DNA of 64,000 bases from Promicromonospora sp. Populi (GTDB lineage Bacteria; Actinomycetota; Actinomycetes; Actinomycetales; Cellulomonadaceae), in NCBI RefSeq assembly GCF_041081105.1, contig NZ_CP163528.1, forward strand, positions 1,798,001 through 1,862,000, written 5' to 3'. How positions within the stretch are numbered: the first letter of the stretch is position 1; the number at the start of each line of letters is the position of its first letter. Both the position numbers and the translations under genes were made by a program. The notes under the pieces are model-generated. The model was not told where the DNA came from and searched no databases. It saw only the letters and a program-made list of their open reading frames with translations. Positions 32,888-42,275 of the stretch are shown piece after piece.

Positions 32888-34522
32888 ATGACCGGTTCCC
32901 TTTTCCCGGACCCCCACATCACCCGGCGCAACCTGCTCGTGGGCGGGCTGGGGCTGGGCGCGTTCGCCGTGCTCGGCCTGGCCGGCTGCAGCAACGAGGG
33001 CCGCGGCGGCGGTGCCCTGGCCAGCAACGCCGGCGTGGCGCTGCCGACCTACATACCGTACGACGGCGTGCCCATCGACATCGTGGGCGCCGACGGCGTG
33101 CCGAACACGATGCTGAAGTACCCGGCGAACCCGCAGCAGGTGACCGACGGCCCGCCCGGGGACGGGCAGGACGTCGGTGTGCTCGCCCTGACGAACACGC
33201 CCGCCCCGCCCGGCGTCGACCGGAACGAGTACTGGCAGGCGCTGAACGAGCGCCTCGGATTCTCCCTGGCCGTGTCGCAGGTGCTGGCGGGCGACTTCAC
33301 CGACCGGTTCCAGACTGCGGTCGCCGGCGACCAGCTCCCGGACCTGTTCACGTACTTCCCCGTCGAGGTGCCCGGCCTGCCCGGGCTGCTCGCGGAGCGC
33401 GCCACCGACCTCACCGAGCTGCTGTCCGGCGACGCCGTCTCCAGGTACCCGTTCCTGGCGAACATCCCGACCCAGAGCTGGCAGTCCAGCGTCTACGGCG
33501 GAAAGATCTACGGCGTGCCCATCCCCCGGGGGCCGATGAGCAGCACCGTGATGTACACGCGGCAGGACGTGCTCGACGCCGAGGGCCTCTCCGCCGAGGT
33601 CGGCTCCCTGGACGACTTCGTGTCCCTCTGCACCGAGCTGACCGGCGCGAACCGCTGGGCGCTCGGCAAGGCGCCCATCACGTACCTGCGCGAGATGTTC
33701 GCTCTCCCGAACGTCTGGGCGGAGGAGGGCGGCAGCCTCACCAGCGTGAACGAGCACGAGCGTCAGGCGGAGGCGCTGGAGGCGTGCCGCCGGCTCGTGG
33801 CCGACGGCGTGGTCCACCCGGACGCGTTCGCCGTCGAAGGACCGCAGCGCAAGACGTGGATGGTGAACAGGACGGTCACCCTGCTCGACGACACGTTCAG
33901 CGCCTGGACCGACTTCTTCAACTACCCGATCGACGACGAGTTCCGCCTCGCCGTGATCCCGCCCCCGCTCGCCGAGGGCGGCGGACCGGGCAACTTCTGG
34001 CTCGCCGGCGCCACGCACAACCTCACCTCCATCAGCGCCAGGTCCGCCGACCGGGCCGAGGCCCTGCTCGACGTGCTCAACTACCTCGCGGCCCCCTTCG
34101 GCAGCGCCGAGCACCTCTTCAAGAACTACGGCCTCGAAGGGGTGCACCACACGCTGGAGGGCACCGACCCCGTGCTCACGGAGAAGGGCCGCACCGAGGC
34201 GCAGCTCTCGCTGAAGTACATGGCCGAGGGCCCGTGGGTGAACTACCAGGCGGGCCTGCCGGAGGTCGCCCAGGACCAGTACGACGCGCAGACCGGCGTC
34301 GTCCCGACCGCCCTCCGCAACCCGGTCGAGGGCCTGTTCAGCGAGACCGGCAGCCGGCGAGGAGCCCAGATCAACACCGCGCTGCTGGCCGTCGAGAACG
34401 ACATCATCAGCGGCCGCGAGCCCGTGAGCGCCTGGACCACGGCGGTCGACGCCTGGAAGCGCGGCGGCGGCGACACCATCCGCGACGAGTACCAGGAGGC
34501 CCTGACCGCCCGCGAGAGCTGA
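32888..34522 (+). CDS. Extracellular solute-binding lipoprotein (LipO/YtcQ type)
   Basis: 544 aa. The signal contains ITRRNLLVGGLGLGAFAVLG and the lipobox LAGC; the RRN start also gives a weak twin-arginine flavour. Large (>500 aa) binding proteins are typical partners of LplB/YtcP permeases and often bind oligosaccharides. ATG preceded by GAGGAG. It ends 7 bp from the converging EssC-like gene with no visible terminator. Confidence 0.92.
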   Translation: MTGSLFPDPHITRRNLLVGGLGLGAFAVLGLAGCSNEGRGGGALASNAGVALPTYIPYDGVPIDIVGADGVPNTMLKYPANPQQVTDGPPGDGQDVGVLALTNTPAPPGVDRNEYWQALNERLGFSLAVSQVLAGDFTDRFQTAVAGDQLPDLFTYFPVEVPGLPGLLAERATDLTELLSGDAVSRYPFLANIPTQSWQSSVYGGKIYGVPIPRGPMSSTVMYTRQDVLDAEGLSAEVGSLDDFVSLCTELTGANRWALGKAPITYLREMFALPNVWAEEGGSLTSVNEHERQAEALEACRRLVADGVVHPDAFAVEGPQRKTWMVNRTVTLLDDTFSAWTDFFNYPIDDEFRLAVIPPPLAEGGGPGNFWLAGATHNLTSISARSADRAEALLDVLNYLAAPFGSAEHLFKNYGLEGVHHTLEGTDPVLTEKGRTEAQLSLKYMAEGPWVNYQAGLPEVAQDQYDAQTGVVPTALRNPVEGLFSETGSRRGAQINTALLAVENDIISGREPVSAWTTAVDAWKRGGGDTIRDEYQEALTARES

Positions 34523-34529
34523 CCCGGCG

Positions 34530-37500
34530 CTAGAGGGTCGGCACCAGGAGCGTCGTCAGCTCGCCCGAGCCCAGGTGGACCATGGCCTTGCCCGGCGTGA
34601 CCTGGGTTGCCACGGCCGAGCGGGACAGGCTCGCGCCCACCAGGTCGCCGTCGAACCGGTCGGACGGGCTGAGCAGCGCGCCCCGTCGGCTCTTCTTGAC
34701 GTCGACCTGCCAGCCCGAGAACCCCTTGGCCACCTCGGAGGCGTCGCCGCCGATGATCAGCCCGCGCTGGTTGTCGGCGGCCGTGCGCAGGTAGGCGCGC
34801 AGCCAGGTCTTCGCCGGGACGTCGGCGACCAGCTCCGCGTCGTCGACGACGAGCACCACCGGCGTGCCGTCCGGGTCCAGGTGCGGCGCCAGGTCCTCCT
34901 CGGTGATCTCCGTGCCCCTGAGCACGGCCCGCACGCCGGCCCGGCCCTCGAAGTCGCGCAGCACGCTCGCGCGCGGCGCGAGCAGCACCACCTGGGTGCC
35001 GCCCCGCAGCAGCGACTCCGTCATCACGGCGAGCATCGTCGAGCGCCCGGACCGCGCGGGCCCGGCCACGATGAACGACGGCGCGTCCCCGGCCAGGTCC
35101 ATGCCGAACGCCGTCAGGTCGTCACCGCCGACGCCGAGCAGCGCCCACATGGGCCGCGCAGCCTCCGGCCCCACGTACTGGTAGGCCGCGTCCACGGTGA
35201 TCGTGGACGGGAGGTCGTCGACCCGGAACGGCCCGGTGCCCGGCGCCACGTCCTCGCGCTCGCGGATCCCGGCCGCGAGCTGGCGTGCCGCCGTCGTCTG
35301 GGCCCGGCCCGCCGGGTCGTCCCCGAGGATCGCCACCTGCACCTCGAGCCCGCTGCCCGACCGGAAGCCGCGCCCGGGCTGGATCTCCTCGGGTAGCTTC
35401 TTGTGGTCGATGCCCGCCATCCCGTAGTCGAACCGGTCGGTCAGGCGCAGCACGAGGGAGTCGTCGGTCAGCACGCTCATCCGGCTCGACATGAGGCTCC
35501 GGTCCCCGGCCACGAGCAGGTGGATGCCCGCGCTCGCGCCGTCCCGCAGCAGCTCCTGGACGATCTCGACCAGCGTGCCGCTGTCGATCTCCCCGTAGGT
35601 GCTCATGAAGCTCTCCCAGCGGTCGATCAGCAGCAGGACGCGCGGTAGGCGGTCGCCCGGCTCGGCGAGCTCGCGCTGTTCGGTGACGCTGGCGAAGTTC
35701 CCCGCCGCGAGAACCTGCTGCCGCCGGCCGAGCTCGGCCTGCAGGCGCGTGAGCAGCCGCTTGGTCCGCTCGGCCTGCCCGCGCTGCACGACGGCGCCCG
35801 TGTGCGGCAGCTCGTTGAGCACTGTCAGCGCCCCGTTGCCGCAGTCGATCGCGTACAGGTGCAGGTCGGAGACCGCCATGCCGCTCGCGGCGGCGAACGC
35901 CGTCGTACGCAGCGTGGTGGACCGGCCGCTGCCCGGCGCGCCGATCACGTACCGGTGCCCGAACTCGTCCAGGTCGATGATCGCGGGGCCCTGCCGCTGG
36001 TCCGACGGCGAGTCCTCCATGGCCCAGCCGAACTGCGACTGGGCCGAGGGCTGGACCAGGTCGGAGAACGCGAGCAGGTCCGGCAGGGCGGGCAGCCACG
36101 GCCGGCGCGGCACGGGCCAGTCGCCCAGGGTCGCGGTCTCGCGCAGCGTCTCGACCAGCGCGGCGAGGTCGGTCTCGACGTTCTCCTGCCGCTTCGTCCG
36201 GGGACGGCGGGGCGCCGGCGCCCCGAGGTCCCCCACCGCAACGCGGCCGACGAACGGCGGTTCCACCTGCACGACGTCGGACAAGGACAGGCGCCGCCCA
36301 CCCACCCGGGCCGACTGGAACGGGATCAGCGAGGTGCTCCCGAGCCGGGCGTAGGCCCGGCCGGGCTGCGACTTGGCGATATCGGCCGCGTCGTTCGCGT
36401 CGATGACGTCCTTGGACTCGCTCTTGTCCGTCATCCGCAGGGCGACCCGGAGGTTGGTGTTGGCCCGGATCTCCGGCGAGATGACGCCGGACGGGCGCTG
36501 GGTGGCCAGGATCAGGTGGATGCCGAGCGACCGGCCCCGCTGGGCGATGTTGACCAGCCCGGCGACGAAGTCGGGCAGCTCGCGGGCCATCGAGGCGAAC
36601 TCGTCGATCACGATCATCAACCGCGGCAGCGTGGGTCCCACGTGCCCCCGGGACTGCGCGTCGAGGTAGTCCTCCAGGTCCTTCGCCCCGGCGGCGGCCA
36701 GGATGTGCTCCCGGTAGGTGAGCTCGGCGCGGAGCGAGTCGAGGGCGCGCTCCACGAGGTGGGAGTCCAGGTCGGTGACCATGCCGACCGTGTGCGGCAG
36801 CTGCTCGCACTGGCTGAACGCCGCGCCGCCCTTGTAGTCCACCAGCACGAAGTTCATGGTCTCGGGGGTGTTCACCACCGCGAGCGAGGCGACGACGGTC
36901 TGCAGGAACTCGGACTTGCCGGACCCGGTGGTGCCACCCACCAGGGCGTGCGGCCCGTCGCGCACCATGTCGAGCGCGAACGGCCCGTCCAGCGACACCC
37001 CCACGACGGCGTTGGTGCTGCCCTTGCCCCCGTTCGAGATCATGCGCCACCGGGTCACCATGTCCTCGGCGCTGACCTCCTCGATACCGAGGACCTCGAC
37101 GAGCCGTGCCGAGTCCGGGATCAGGCCCGCGCCCTCGGAGGCCGTCACGTCGTGCAGGGCTGCGACGGCGCGGGCGACCGGCTCGTACCAGTCGTCCCGC
37201 ACCTCGTCGACCAGGATGGAGCGCAGGTCGTCGGCGTCCTGCCTGCTCAGCGTCATACCGCCGTCGCCACGGGCGAGCGCCACGACCGTGCACTCCTCGG
37301 GCAGCAGCTGCTCGTCGCCGTCCAGGCAGACGACGCTCACGCCGACGCCGGGGCCGTCGCGCAGGATGGAGACGACGCCGGGCAGCGCGCGCAGCCGGCG
37401 GGCACCGTCGAGCACCACCACGACCTGCGCGCCGGCCAGGACCTTGCCGCTCGAACCCTCCATGGCGGCGCGGCGCTGCGTGATCAGCGAGTTCACCTCG

Positions 37501-38936
37501 GCGACCCGCGCCGACAGCGTCTCCGTGGTGGTCCCGATCAGCGCCACGGCCTCCTGGCCGAACGACGGCCGCACGTGCGGCAGCCAGGCCGCCCATGCCC
37601 AGTCCTGCACGTGCTCGGAGCTCGTCAGCACGTAGATCTGCACGTCCCGCGGGCTCTGCAGCACCCCGAGCTGGCCCACTATCCACCGGGCACGCCGGCG
37701 CGGCCAGTCCCCCGGGCCGGCCAGGCCGACCACGCCCGCCTCCCGCAGCGGCACCGTGACCGGCACGGACCGCACGGTCGCGCGGGTCTTGCGCCGGTGC
37801 TCGGGCTCCTCGTTGTCCTCCACCTCGACGCGGCTGGTCGCGTCGGCGAGGCCCAGCCGGACCGTGAGGTGGTCCGTGTCCGTGCTGCGCCGCTCCCAGA
37901 GCCGGCGCGTCGGCGTGGTGGCGATGATCCTCAGCTCGGCGGCGCCCGGGCTGGAGACCCGGCGTCGGTGCTGCTCGCGCCGCACGGCGTCCAGGACCTC
38001 CTCCTCCAGCGCGGCCCGCTCCTCCGCGTGCTGCTTGAGGCGGTCCTTGTGCGTGACCACGCCGTTGCGCTTCTGCATCCACCAGTTGCCGAGGCCCATC
38101 AGCGGCGACGCCAGCGCGAACATCAGGTAGTACGGCTGCTGGAACACGATGGCCATGACGATGCCCAGCACCGCGGGCATGGCCATGCCGAGCCACGGCA
38201 GCGGGTTGCGGCTGGGGGCCGCCGGCTCGGACGGCAGGCGGAAGTGGGTGGCCGGCATCGGCGGCAGCAGCCGCGGCGGCCGGTTGTAGTCGAGGTGCCC
38301 CGGCTCGGCGGCGGGCCGCAGGTCGGCGTCGGGCCGCGTGGCCGGCTGGACCGTCAGCACGCTCGGGCCGATGCGTACCTGCGTGCCCGCGGGCCACGGC
38401 GCCTCGTCCTCGCCCAGCGGCTCCTCCGACCGGTCCAGGTGGACCGGTCGCCCGGCGGACCGGGGATCCGGCAGGCGCCGCACCCGCACCCCGCCGTCCA
38501 GCGCGACGACGACGGCGATCGCGGGCAGCCCACCCTCGCGCGGCTCGTCCACCCGGACCCGGCCGTCGGGGCCGACCTGCAGCACGGACTCCCCGACGCC
38601 GAGCCGCGCCACCGCACCGGTGCCCAGGCCGCCGGTGACACACAGGTCGACCGGGCCGCCCGACGGGCCGCTCCCCGGACCGGGGTCGGTGAACGTGACA
38701 ACGGCGCCGTCCCGGATGCCCGAGTGGGCGGCGAGCAGCTCGTCGCTCGTGCGGCCGGCGTCCCGCCCGGCATGATCCCGCACTGGGCGGCCGTCCACGT
38801 ACATGGTGCTGCCCCGGGGGGCACCCACCTCGGCGGACAGCCGCTCGGCCAGGTCCGCGACCTTGGTGCGCTCGTCCAGCTCCAAAGACAGGAGCGCTTC
38901 ACGGACCCCGTGCCGCGTGGTGATCAGAGCGTGCAT
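34530..38936 (-). CDS. Type VII secretion FtsK/SpoIIIE ATPase, EssC/EccC-like
   Basis: 1468 aa. The N-terminal ~200 residues contain a ubiquitin-like start (ALITTRHGVREALLSLELDE) and an FHA-like segment (VARLGVGESVLQVGPDGRVR), then two membrane helices at about 245-285 (AMPAVLGIVMAIVFQQPYYL). Three FtsK-type ATPase domains follow: Walker A GGTTGSGKSEFL near residue 667 with Walker B LMIVIDEFASM, GAPGSGRSTTL near 998, and a third, less canonical GPARSGRSTML near 1289. Length and N-terminal architecture resemble Firmicutes EssC more than mycobacterial EccC. It is the motor that recognises and moves WXG100 substrates. It is the last gene of the locus, 1 nt after the discoidin-domain gene, with GGGGAGG upstream. 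Confidence 0.94.
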   Translation of the reverse strand: MHALITTRHGVREALLSLELDERTKVADLAERLSAEVGAPRGSTMYVDGRPVRDHAGRDAGRTSDELLAAHSGIRDGAVVTFTDPGPGSGPSGGPVDLCVTGGLGTGAVARLGVGESVLQVGPDGRVRVDEPREGGLPAIAVVVALDGGVRVRRLPDPRSAGRPVHLDRSEEPLGEDEAPWPAGTQVRIGPSVLTVQPATRPDADLRPAAEPGHLDYNRPPRLLPPMPATHFRLPSEPAAPSRNPLPWLGMAMPAVLGIVMAIVFQQPYYLMFALASPLMGLGNWWMQKRNGVVTHKDRLKQHAEERAALEEEVLDAVRREQHRRRVSSPGAAELRIIATTPTRRLWERRSTDTDHLTVRLGLADATSRVEVEDNEEPEHRRKTRATVRSVPVTVPLREAGVVGLAGPGDWPRRRARWIVGQLGVLQSPRDVQIYVLTSSEHVQDWAWAAWLPHVRPSFGQEAVALIGTTTETLSARVAEVNSLITQRRAAMEGSSGKVLAGAQVVVVLDGARRLRALPGVVSILRDGPGVGVSVVCLDGDEQLLPEECTVVALARGDGGMTLSRQDADDLRSILVDEVRDDWYEPVARAVAALHDVTASEGAGLIPDSARLVEVLGIEEVSAEDMVTRWRMISNGGKGSTNAVVGVSLDGPFALDMVRDGPHALVGGTTGSGKSEFLQTVVASLAVVNTPETMNFVLVDYKGGAAFSQCEQLPHTVGMVTDLDSHLVERALDSLRAELTYREHILAAAGAKDLEDYLDAQSRGHVGPTLPRLMIVIDEFASMARELPDFVAGLVNIAQRGRSLGIHLILATQRPSGVISPEIRANTNLRVALRMTDKSESKDVIDANDAADIAKSQPGRAYARLGSTSLIPFQSARVGGRRLSLSDVVQVEPPFVGRVAVGDLGAPAPRRPRTKRQENVETDLAALVETLRETATLGDWPVPRRPWLPALPDLLAFSDLVQPSAQSQFGWAMEDSPSDQRQGPAIIDLDEFGHRYVIGAPGSGRSTTLRTTAFAAASGMAVSDLHLYAIDCGNGALTVLNELPHTGAVVQRGQAERTKRLLTRLQAELGRRQQVLAAGNFASVTEQRELAEPGDRLPRVLLLIDRWESFMSTYGEIDSGTLVEIVQELLRDGASAGIHLLVAGDRSLMSSRMSVLTDDSLVLRLTDRFDYGMAGIDHKKLPEEIQPGRGFRSGSGLEVQVAILGDDPAGRAQTTAARQLAAGIREREDVAPGTGPFRVDDLPSTITVDAAYQYVGPEAARPMWALLGVGGDDLTAFGMDLAGDAPSFIVAGPARSGRSTMLAVMTESLLRGGTQVVLLAPRASVLRDFEGRAGVRAVLRGTEITEEDLAPHLDPDGTPVVLVVDDAELVADVPAKTWLRAYLRTAADNQRGLIIGGDASEVAKGFSGWQVDVKKSRRGALLSPSDRFDGDLVGASLSRSAVATQVTPGKAMVHLGSGELTTLLVPTL

Positions 38937-38937
38937 G

Positions 38938-40770
38938 TCATTCGCCTCCCCGCCGCACGGCGGTCTGTTCGTCGAAGCGCACGTCGGGCAGGAACCCGCT
39001 GCGCAGCCAGCCGTCGTCTCCAGCGGTGAACCGCCATTTCGCCGACGGCGCGGAGCCGAGCACGATCACTACCCACGCGAACTCCGGGTTCGCGAACCGG
39101 GCCGCGAGCAGGTCCTGCTGCGCTGCCGACGGCGCCTGCGACAGCACCAGCACCCCGCCGTCGCCGACCTCCAGCTCGGGGAAGATCTGCTCGATCCCGG
39201 CCAGGTGCTCCACCTGCTCGGGCTGGGGCAGGCCGTTGCCGATCATCACGACCCGCGGGTCGTTCGACCACGGGCTGCCGGTCAGCTCGCCCAGCCAGCG
39301 GCGCAGCACCTCGTGCCGCACCCGGGTGGGCCCGTCCAGGCTGACCACACCCCTGGCGACCGAGAAGTCCACCAGCACCCGGCCCGTCTCCCCCATGCCG
39401 AGGTTGATCAGCCGGGAGAACCGCGCCGTCGAGCCCTCCGACGCCGCCCCCGACTGCAGCTTGGCCAGCGGAGCCGACCAGCTCTGCCCGTCGTCGCTCA
39501 CCGTCCACGGCTCCGGCGCGGGTGACGCCGGGTTGGTCAGCCGCAGGCGCATCAGGCTGCCCTCGATGAACACCCCGGTCATGCCGGGCACCTCCAGGCC
39601 GTCACGCTCGCACGCCGCGATGAGCACCCGCAGCGCGCGGTCGACCGTCCACGCCGCCGACGTGTCGGTGCGCAGCAGGCTGTCGTCGAACGGCTCGTTC
39701 CGCTTGCGACGCCGCAGGAGCCAGAACCCCAGCCCGGTGAGCAGGGCGAACACCAGCACCGCGGCCGCCACGGCGCCGATGGTGCGCCAGACGCCGGGAC
39801 TGATCGCCGGCCCGGTGTCCGCCACCTCCGCCAAGGGCTCCGGCGACGCCGACTGCGCGGCCGAAGCGGACGACGAGGGCGAGGCAGACGGCTCGTAGCC
39901 GGGCAACGGACCGAACTCCAGGCCCTCGCCGGTGGCGTCCGCCGGCATCCGGAGCACCCAACCGGCCTGCAGCGTCCGGGGGTCGGTCAGGTACGCGCCG
40001 TCCGGCTGCCGGTGCCCCTGGGTCAGCTCCGCGATCTCCGGGTACCGGTCCCGGTCGCCGAGGAACCGCTCGGCGATGTCGTTCAGCTTCTCGACGTTGT
40101 CGTCCGCCGTGGCCTTGACGACGTAGTACAGGACGGAGCCGGGCGGCCCGCTGCGGCTCGGCTCGGGTTCGGGCTCGTCCGACGGCGTTGGCGAGGCCGG
40201 GGTGGTCTCGCTCGCCTCGGCGCTCGGCTCTGGCTCCGCGGTGTCCGTCGGGTCCGGAGCGGCCTCGACGGGCTCTGGCTCGGGCTCACCGAAGACGCGC
40301 ATCTCCCAGATCGAGTTGCCCGCCGTGCCGGACCGCTGCGTGGAGTACATCTGCACGTACCGGCCCTCGCCGAGGATGTTGAAGACGTCCCGGCCGCCGT
40401 CACCCTCACCGAACCAGTGCGTCTCCCACGTCTCGCCGTCGTCCGAGAGCTGGATCGAGAAACCCGTCGAGTGCGAGACCTCCCAGTCGATCTCCACCCG
40501 GTGCACGGTGGTCCTGCGCCCCAGGTCTATCCGGATCCACTGCGGGTCGGCGAAGGCGCTCGACCACCGGGTCTCCGGGTTGCCGTCGAACGCGTTGCGC
40601 GCCGGGAAGTTGCTGTTCTCCAGCGAGGACGCCACCGCGGGCTGGCCCTGCGAGAGCAGCACCACCTCGGCCTCCCCCGCCTTGGCCGGTAGGGCGACGG
40701 CCGCGAGGAGCGCCGTGAGGGCGGTGATCGCCAAGACCCGCAGCAGGCCGCGGGCCGGTGACTCACTCAC
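38938..40770 (-). CDS. Membrane protein with discoidin (F5/8 C) and LysM-like domains, type VII locus
   Basis: 610 aa from GTG 40770, which overlaps the upstream stop by 8 nt. Signal/anchor about residues 9-32; F5/8 type C domain 36-161 (FDGNPETRWSSAFADPQWIR is its hallmark); Pro/Glu/Ser linker; LysM-like segment 213-277 (LNDIAERFLGDRDRYPEIAE); membrane helix 330-353 followed by RRRKR; cytosolic domain 354-610 (RWLGELTGSPWSNDPRVVMI, GNGLPQPEQVEHL). The second half closely matches the next gene. The outer parts may bind carbohydrate or peptidoglycan; the inner domain may contact the ATPase. It could replace EccB or EccE, which are not recognisable here (inference). Confidence 0.85.
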   Translation of the reverse strand: MSESPARGLLRVLAITALTALLAAVALPAKAGEAEVVLLSQGQPAVASSLENSNFPARNAFDGNPETRWSSAFADPQWIRIDLGRRTTVHRVEIDWEVSHSTGFSIQLSDDGETWETHWFGEGDGGRDVFNILGEGRYVQMYSTQRSGTAGNSIWEMRVFGEPEPEPVEAAPDPTDTAEPEPSAEASETTPASPTPSDEPEPEPSRSGPPGSVLYYVVKATADDNVEKLNDIAERFLGDRDRYPEIAELTQGHRQPDGAYLTDPRTLQAGWVLRMPADATGEGLEFGPLPGYEPSASPSSSASAAQSASPEPLAEVADTGPAISPGVWRTIGAVAAAVLVFALLTGLGFWLLRRRKRNEPFDDSLLRTDTSAAWTVDRALRVLIAACERDGLEVPGMTGVFIEGSLMRLRLTNPASPAPEPWTVSDDGQSWSAPLAKLQSGAASEGSTARFSRLINLGMGETGRVLVDFSVARGVVSLDGPTRVRHEVLRRWLGELTGSPWSNDPRVVMIGNGLPQPEQVEHLAGIEQIFPELEVGDGGVLVLSQAPSAAQQDLLAARFANPEFAWVVIVLGSAPSAKWRFTAGDDGWLRSGFLPDVRFDEQTAVRRGGE

Positions 40771-42208
40771 CGGCACGCCGCACCGCCATCTGCTCGGTGT
40801 ACCGGACATCAGGGAGGAACCCGCTGCGCAGCCAGCCGTCGTCGCCTGCGGTGATCCGCCACTTGGCCGACGCCGACTCGCCCAGCACGATGACCACCCA
40901 GCCGAAGGCAGGGTTCGCGAACCGCTCGGCGAGCATGTCCTGCTGCACGGCCGACGGCGCCTGCGACAGCACCAGCACCCCACCGTCGGCGGCGTCCAGC
41001 GCAGGGATCACCTGCTCGATCGCCGAGAGGTGCTCCACCTGCTCGGGCTGGGGCAGGCCGTTGCCGACCATCACCACGCGCGGGTCGTTCGACCAGGGGT
41101 TGCCGGTCAGCTCACCCAGCCAGCGGCGCAGCACCTCGTGCCGCGCGCGGGTGGGTCCGTCCAGGCTGATGACGCCGCGCGCCGTGGCGAAGTCCACGAG
41201 CACCCGGCCCGTCTCCGCCACGCCGATGGTCACCAGCCGCGCGAACCGCGCCGTCGACTCCTCCGACGCCGGCGCAGACTGCAGCTTCGCCAGCGGCGCG
41301 GACCAGCTCTGCCCGTCCTCGTTCGCCACCCACGGCGCGGGCGCCGGGGAGACGGGGCTCGCCAGGCGCAGGCGCATCGCCCCGCCCTCGATGAACACAC
41401 CGGTGACCCCGGGCAGGTCCAGGCCGTCGCGCTCGCACGCGGCGATCAGCACGCGCAACGCGCGGTCGACCATCCACGACGCCGAGGTGTCGGTGCGCAG
41501 CAGGCTGTCGTCGAACGGCGCCTCGCGCCCGGCCCGACGCCGGCGCAGCAGGAACAGCACGCCGAAGGCCACGGCACCCAGCACCACGACGGCGCCGAGG
41601 GTGACCAGCACGGGCGTCAGCCAGGACGAGCCGCTCGCCGCGTCCTCGGCGGGGGCGGCCTCGCCGGAGGGCGCGGTGGACGACGCGTCCGACGGCGCGG
41701 CGGACGACGCGTCGGCGGACGGCTCAGCCGAAGCGCCGTCGGCCGACGCGCTCGGCTCCGCCGCGGGGCCGCCATCCGCCGGGCCCGTGGGCAGCACGCC
41801 GATCTCGACGCCCTCACCCTCGGCGTCGGCCGGCAGCTGCATGACCCAGCCCGGCAGGACGGCTTCCGGGTCGGTCAGGACGCCCCCGTCGGGCTGGACG
41901 CGGCCCTCGTTCAGCTCGAAGATCTCCATGTACCGGTTGCCGTCGCCGAGGTACCGCTGGGCGATCTCGAACAGAAACTCCGGCGTGCCGTCCGAGTCGA
42001 GCTGCATCACGTAGTACGGGACCGCCTCGCCCGTCTCGTCCATGGCGAGGCCGGCGTGCGCCGGGCCGGCGTGGGCCGAGCCGGACACGGTGCGCACCAG
42101 CGCGGGACCCGTGCCGGCCGGCGAGGCGGCAGCCACGGGTCCCGCGAGTGCTGTGGTCAAGAGGGTGGCCGCGACCAGGGCGGCTATGGCGCGGTAGGCG
42201 TGGTGCAC
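40763..42208 (-). CDS. LysM-like membrane protein, type VII locus (paralogue of the 38938-40770 product)
   Basis: 481 aa, GTG start with ACGGAGC upstream. Signal peptide about 1-28, LysM-like segment about 62-127 (FLFEIAQRYLGDGNRYMEIF), long Ala/Ser/Glu-rich linker, membrane helix about 196-222 with RRRRAGR after it, then a cytosolic domain nearly identical in layout to its neighbour (RTDTSASWMVDRALRVLIAA, GNGLPQPEQVEHL). It lacks the discoidin domain. The two arose by tandem duplication. Confidence 0.83.
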   Translation of the reverse strand: MHHAYRAIAALVAATLLTTALAGPVAAASPAGTGPALVRTVSGSAHAGPAHAGLAMDETGEAVPYYVMQLDSDGTPEFLFEIAQRYLGDGNRYMEIFELNEGRVQPDGGVLTDPEAVLPGWVMQLPADAEGEGVEIGVLPTGPADGGPAAEPSASADGASAEPSADASSAAPSDASSTAPSGEAAPAEDAASGSSWLTPVLVTLGAVVVLGAVAFGVLFLLRRRRAGREAPFDDSLLRTDTSASWMVDRALRVLIAACERDGLDLPGVTGVFIEGGAMRLRLASPVSPAPAPWVANEDGQSWSAPLAKLQSAPASEESTARFARLVTIGVAETGRVLVDFATARGVISLDGPTRARHEVLRRWLGELTGNPWSNDPRVVMVGNGLPQPEQVEHLSAIEQVIPALDAADGGVLVLSQAPSAVQQDMLAERFANPAFGWVVIVLGESASAKWRITAGDDGWLRSGFLPDVRYTEQMAVRRAGE

Positions 42209-42275
42209 GGTAGCTCCGTCTTCAGGTGTGTCGCGTCAGTCGGGTTGTTCTTGCGTCGGGCGGGAGCAGACGCGC

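Noticed and set aside
35802..39029. 1075-codon plus-strand frame opposite the EssC-like gene
   Set aside because: His/Arg/Gln/Val-rich shadow; the minus-strand protein has three ATPase domains.
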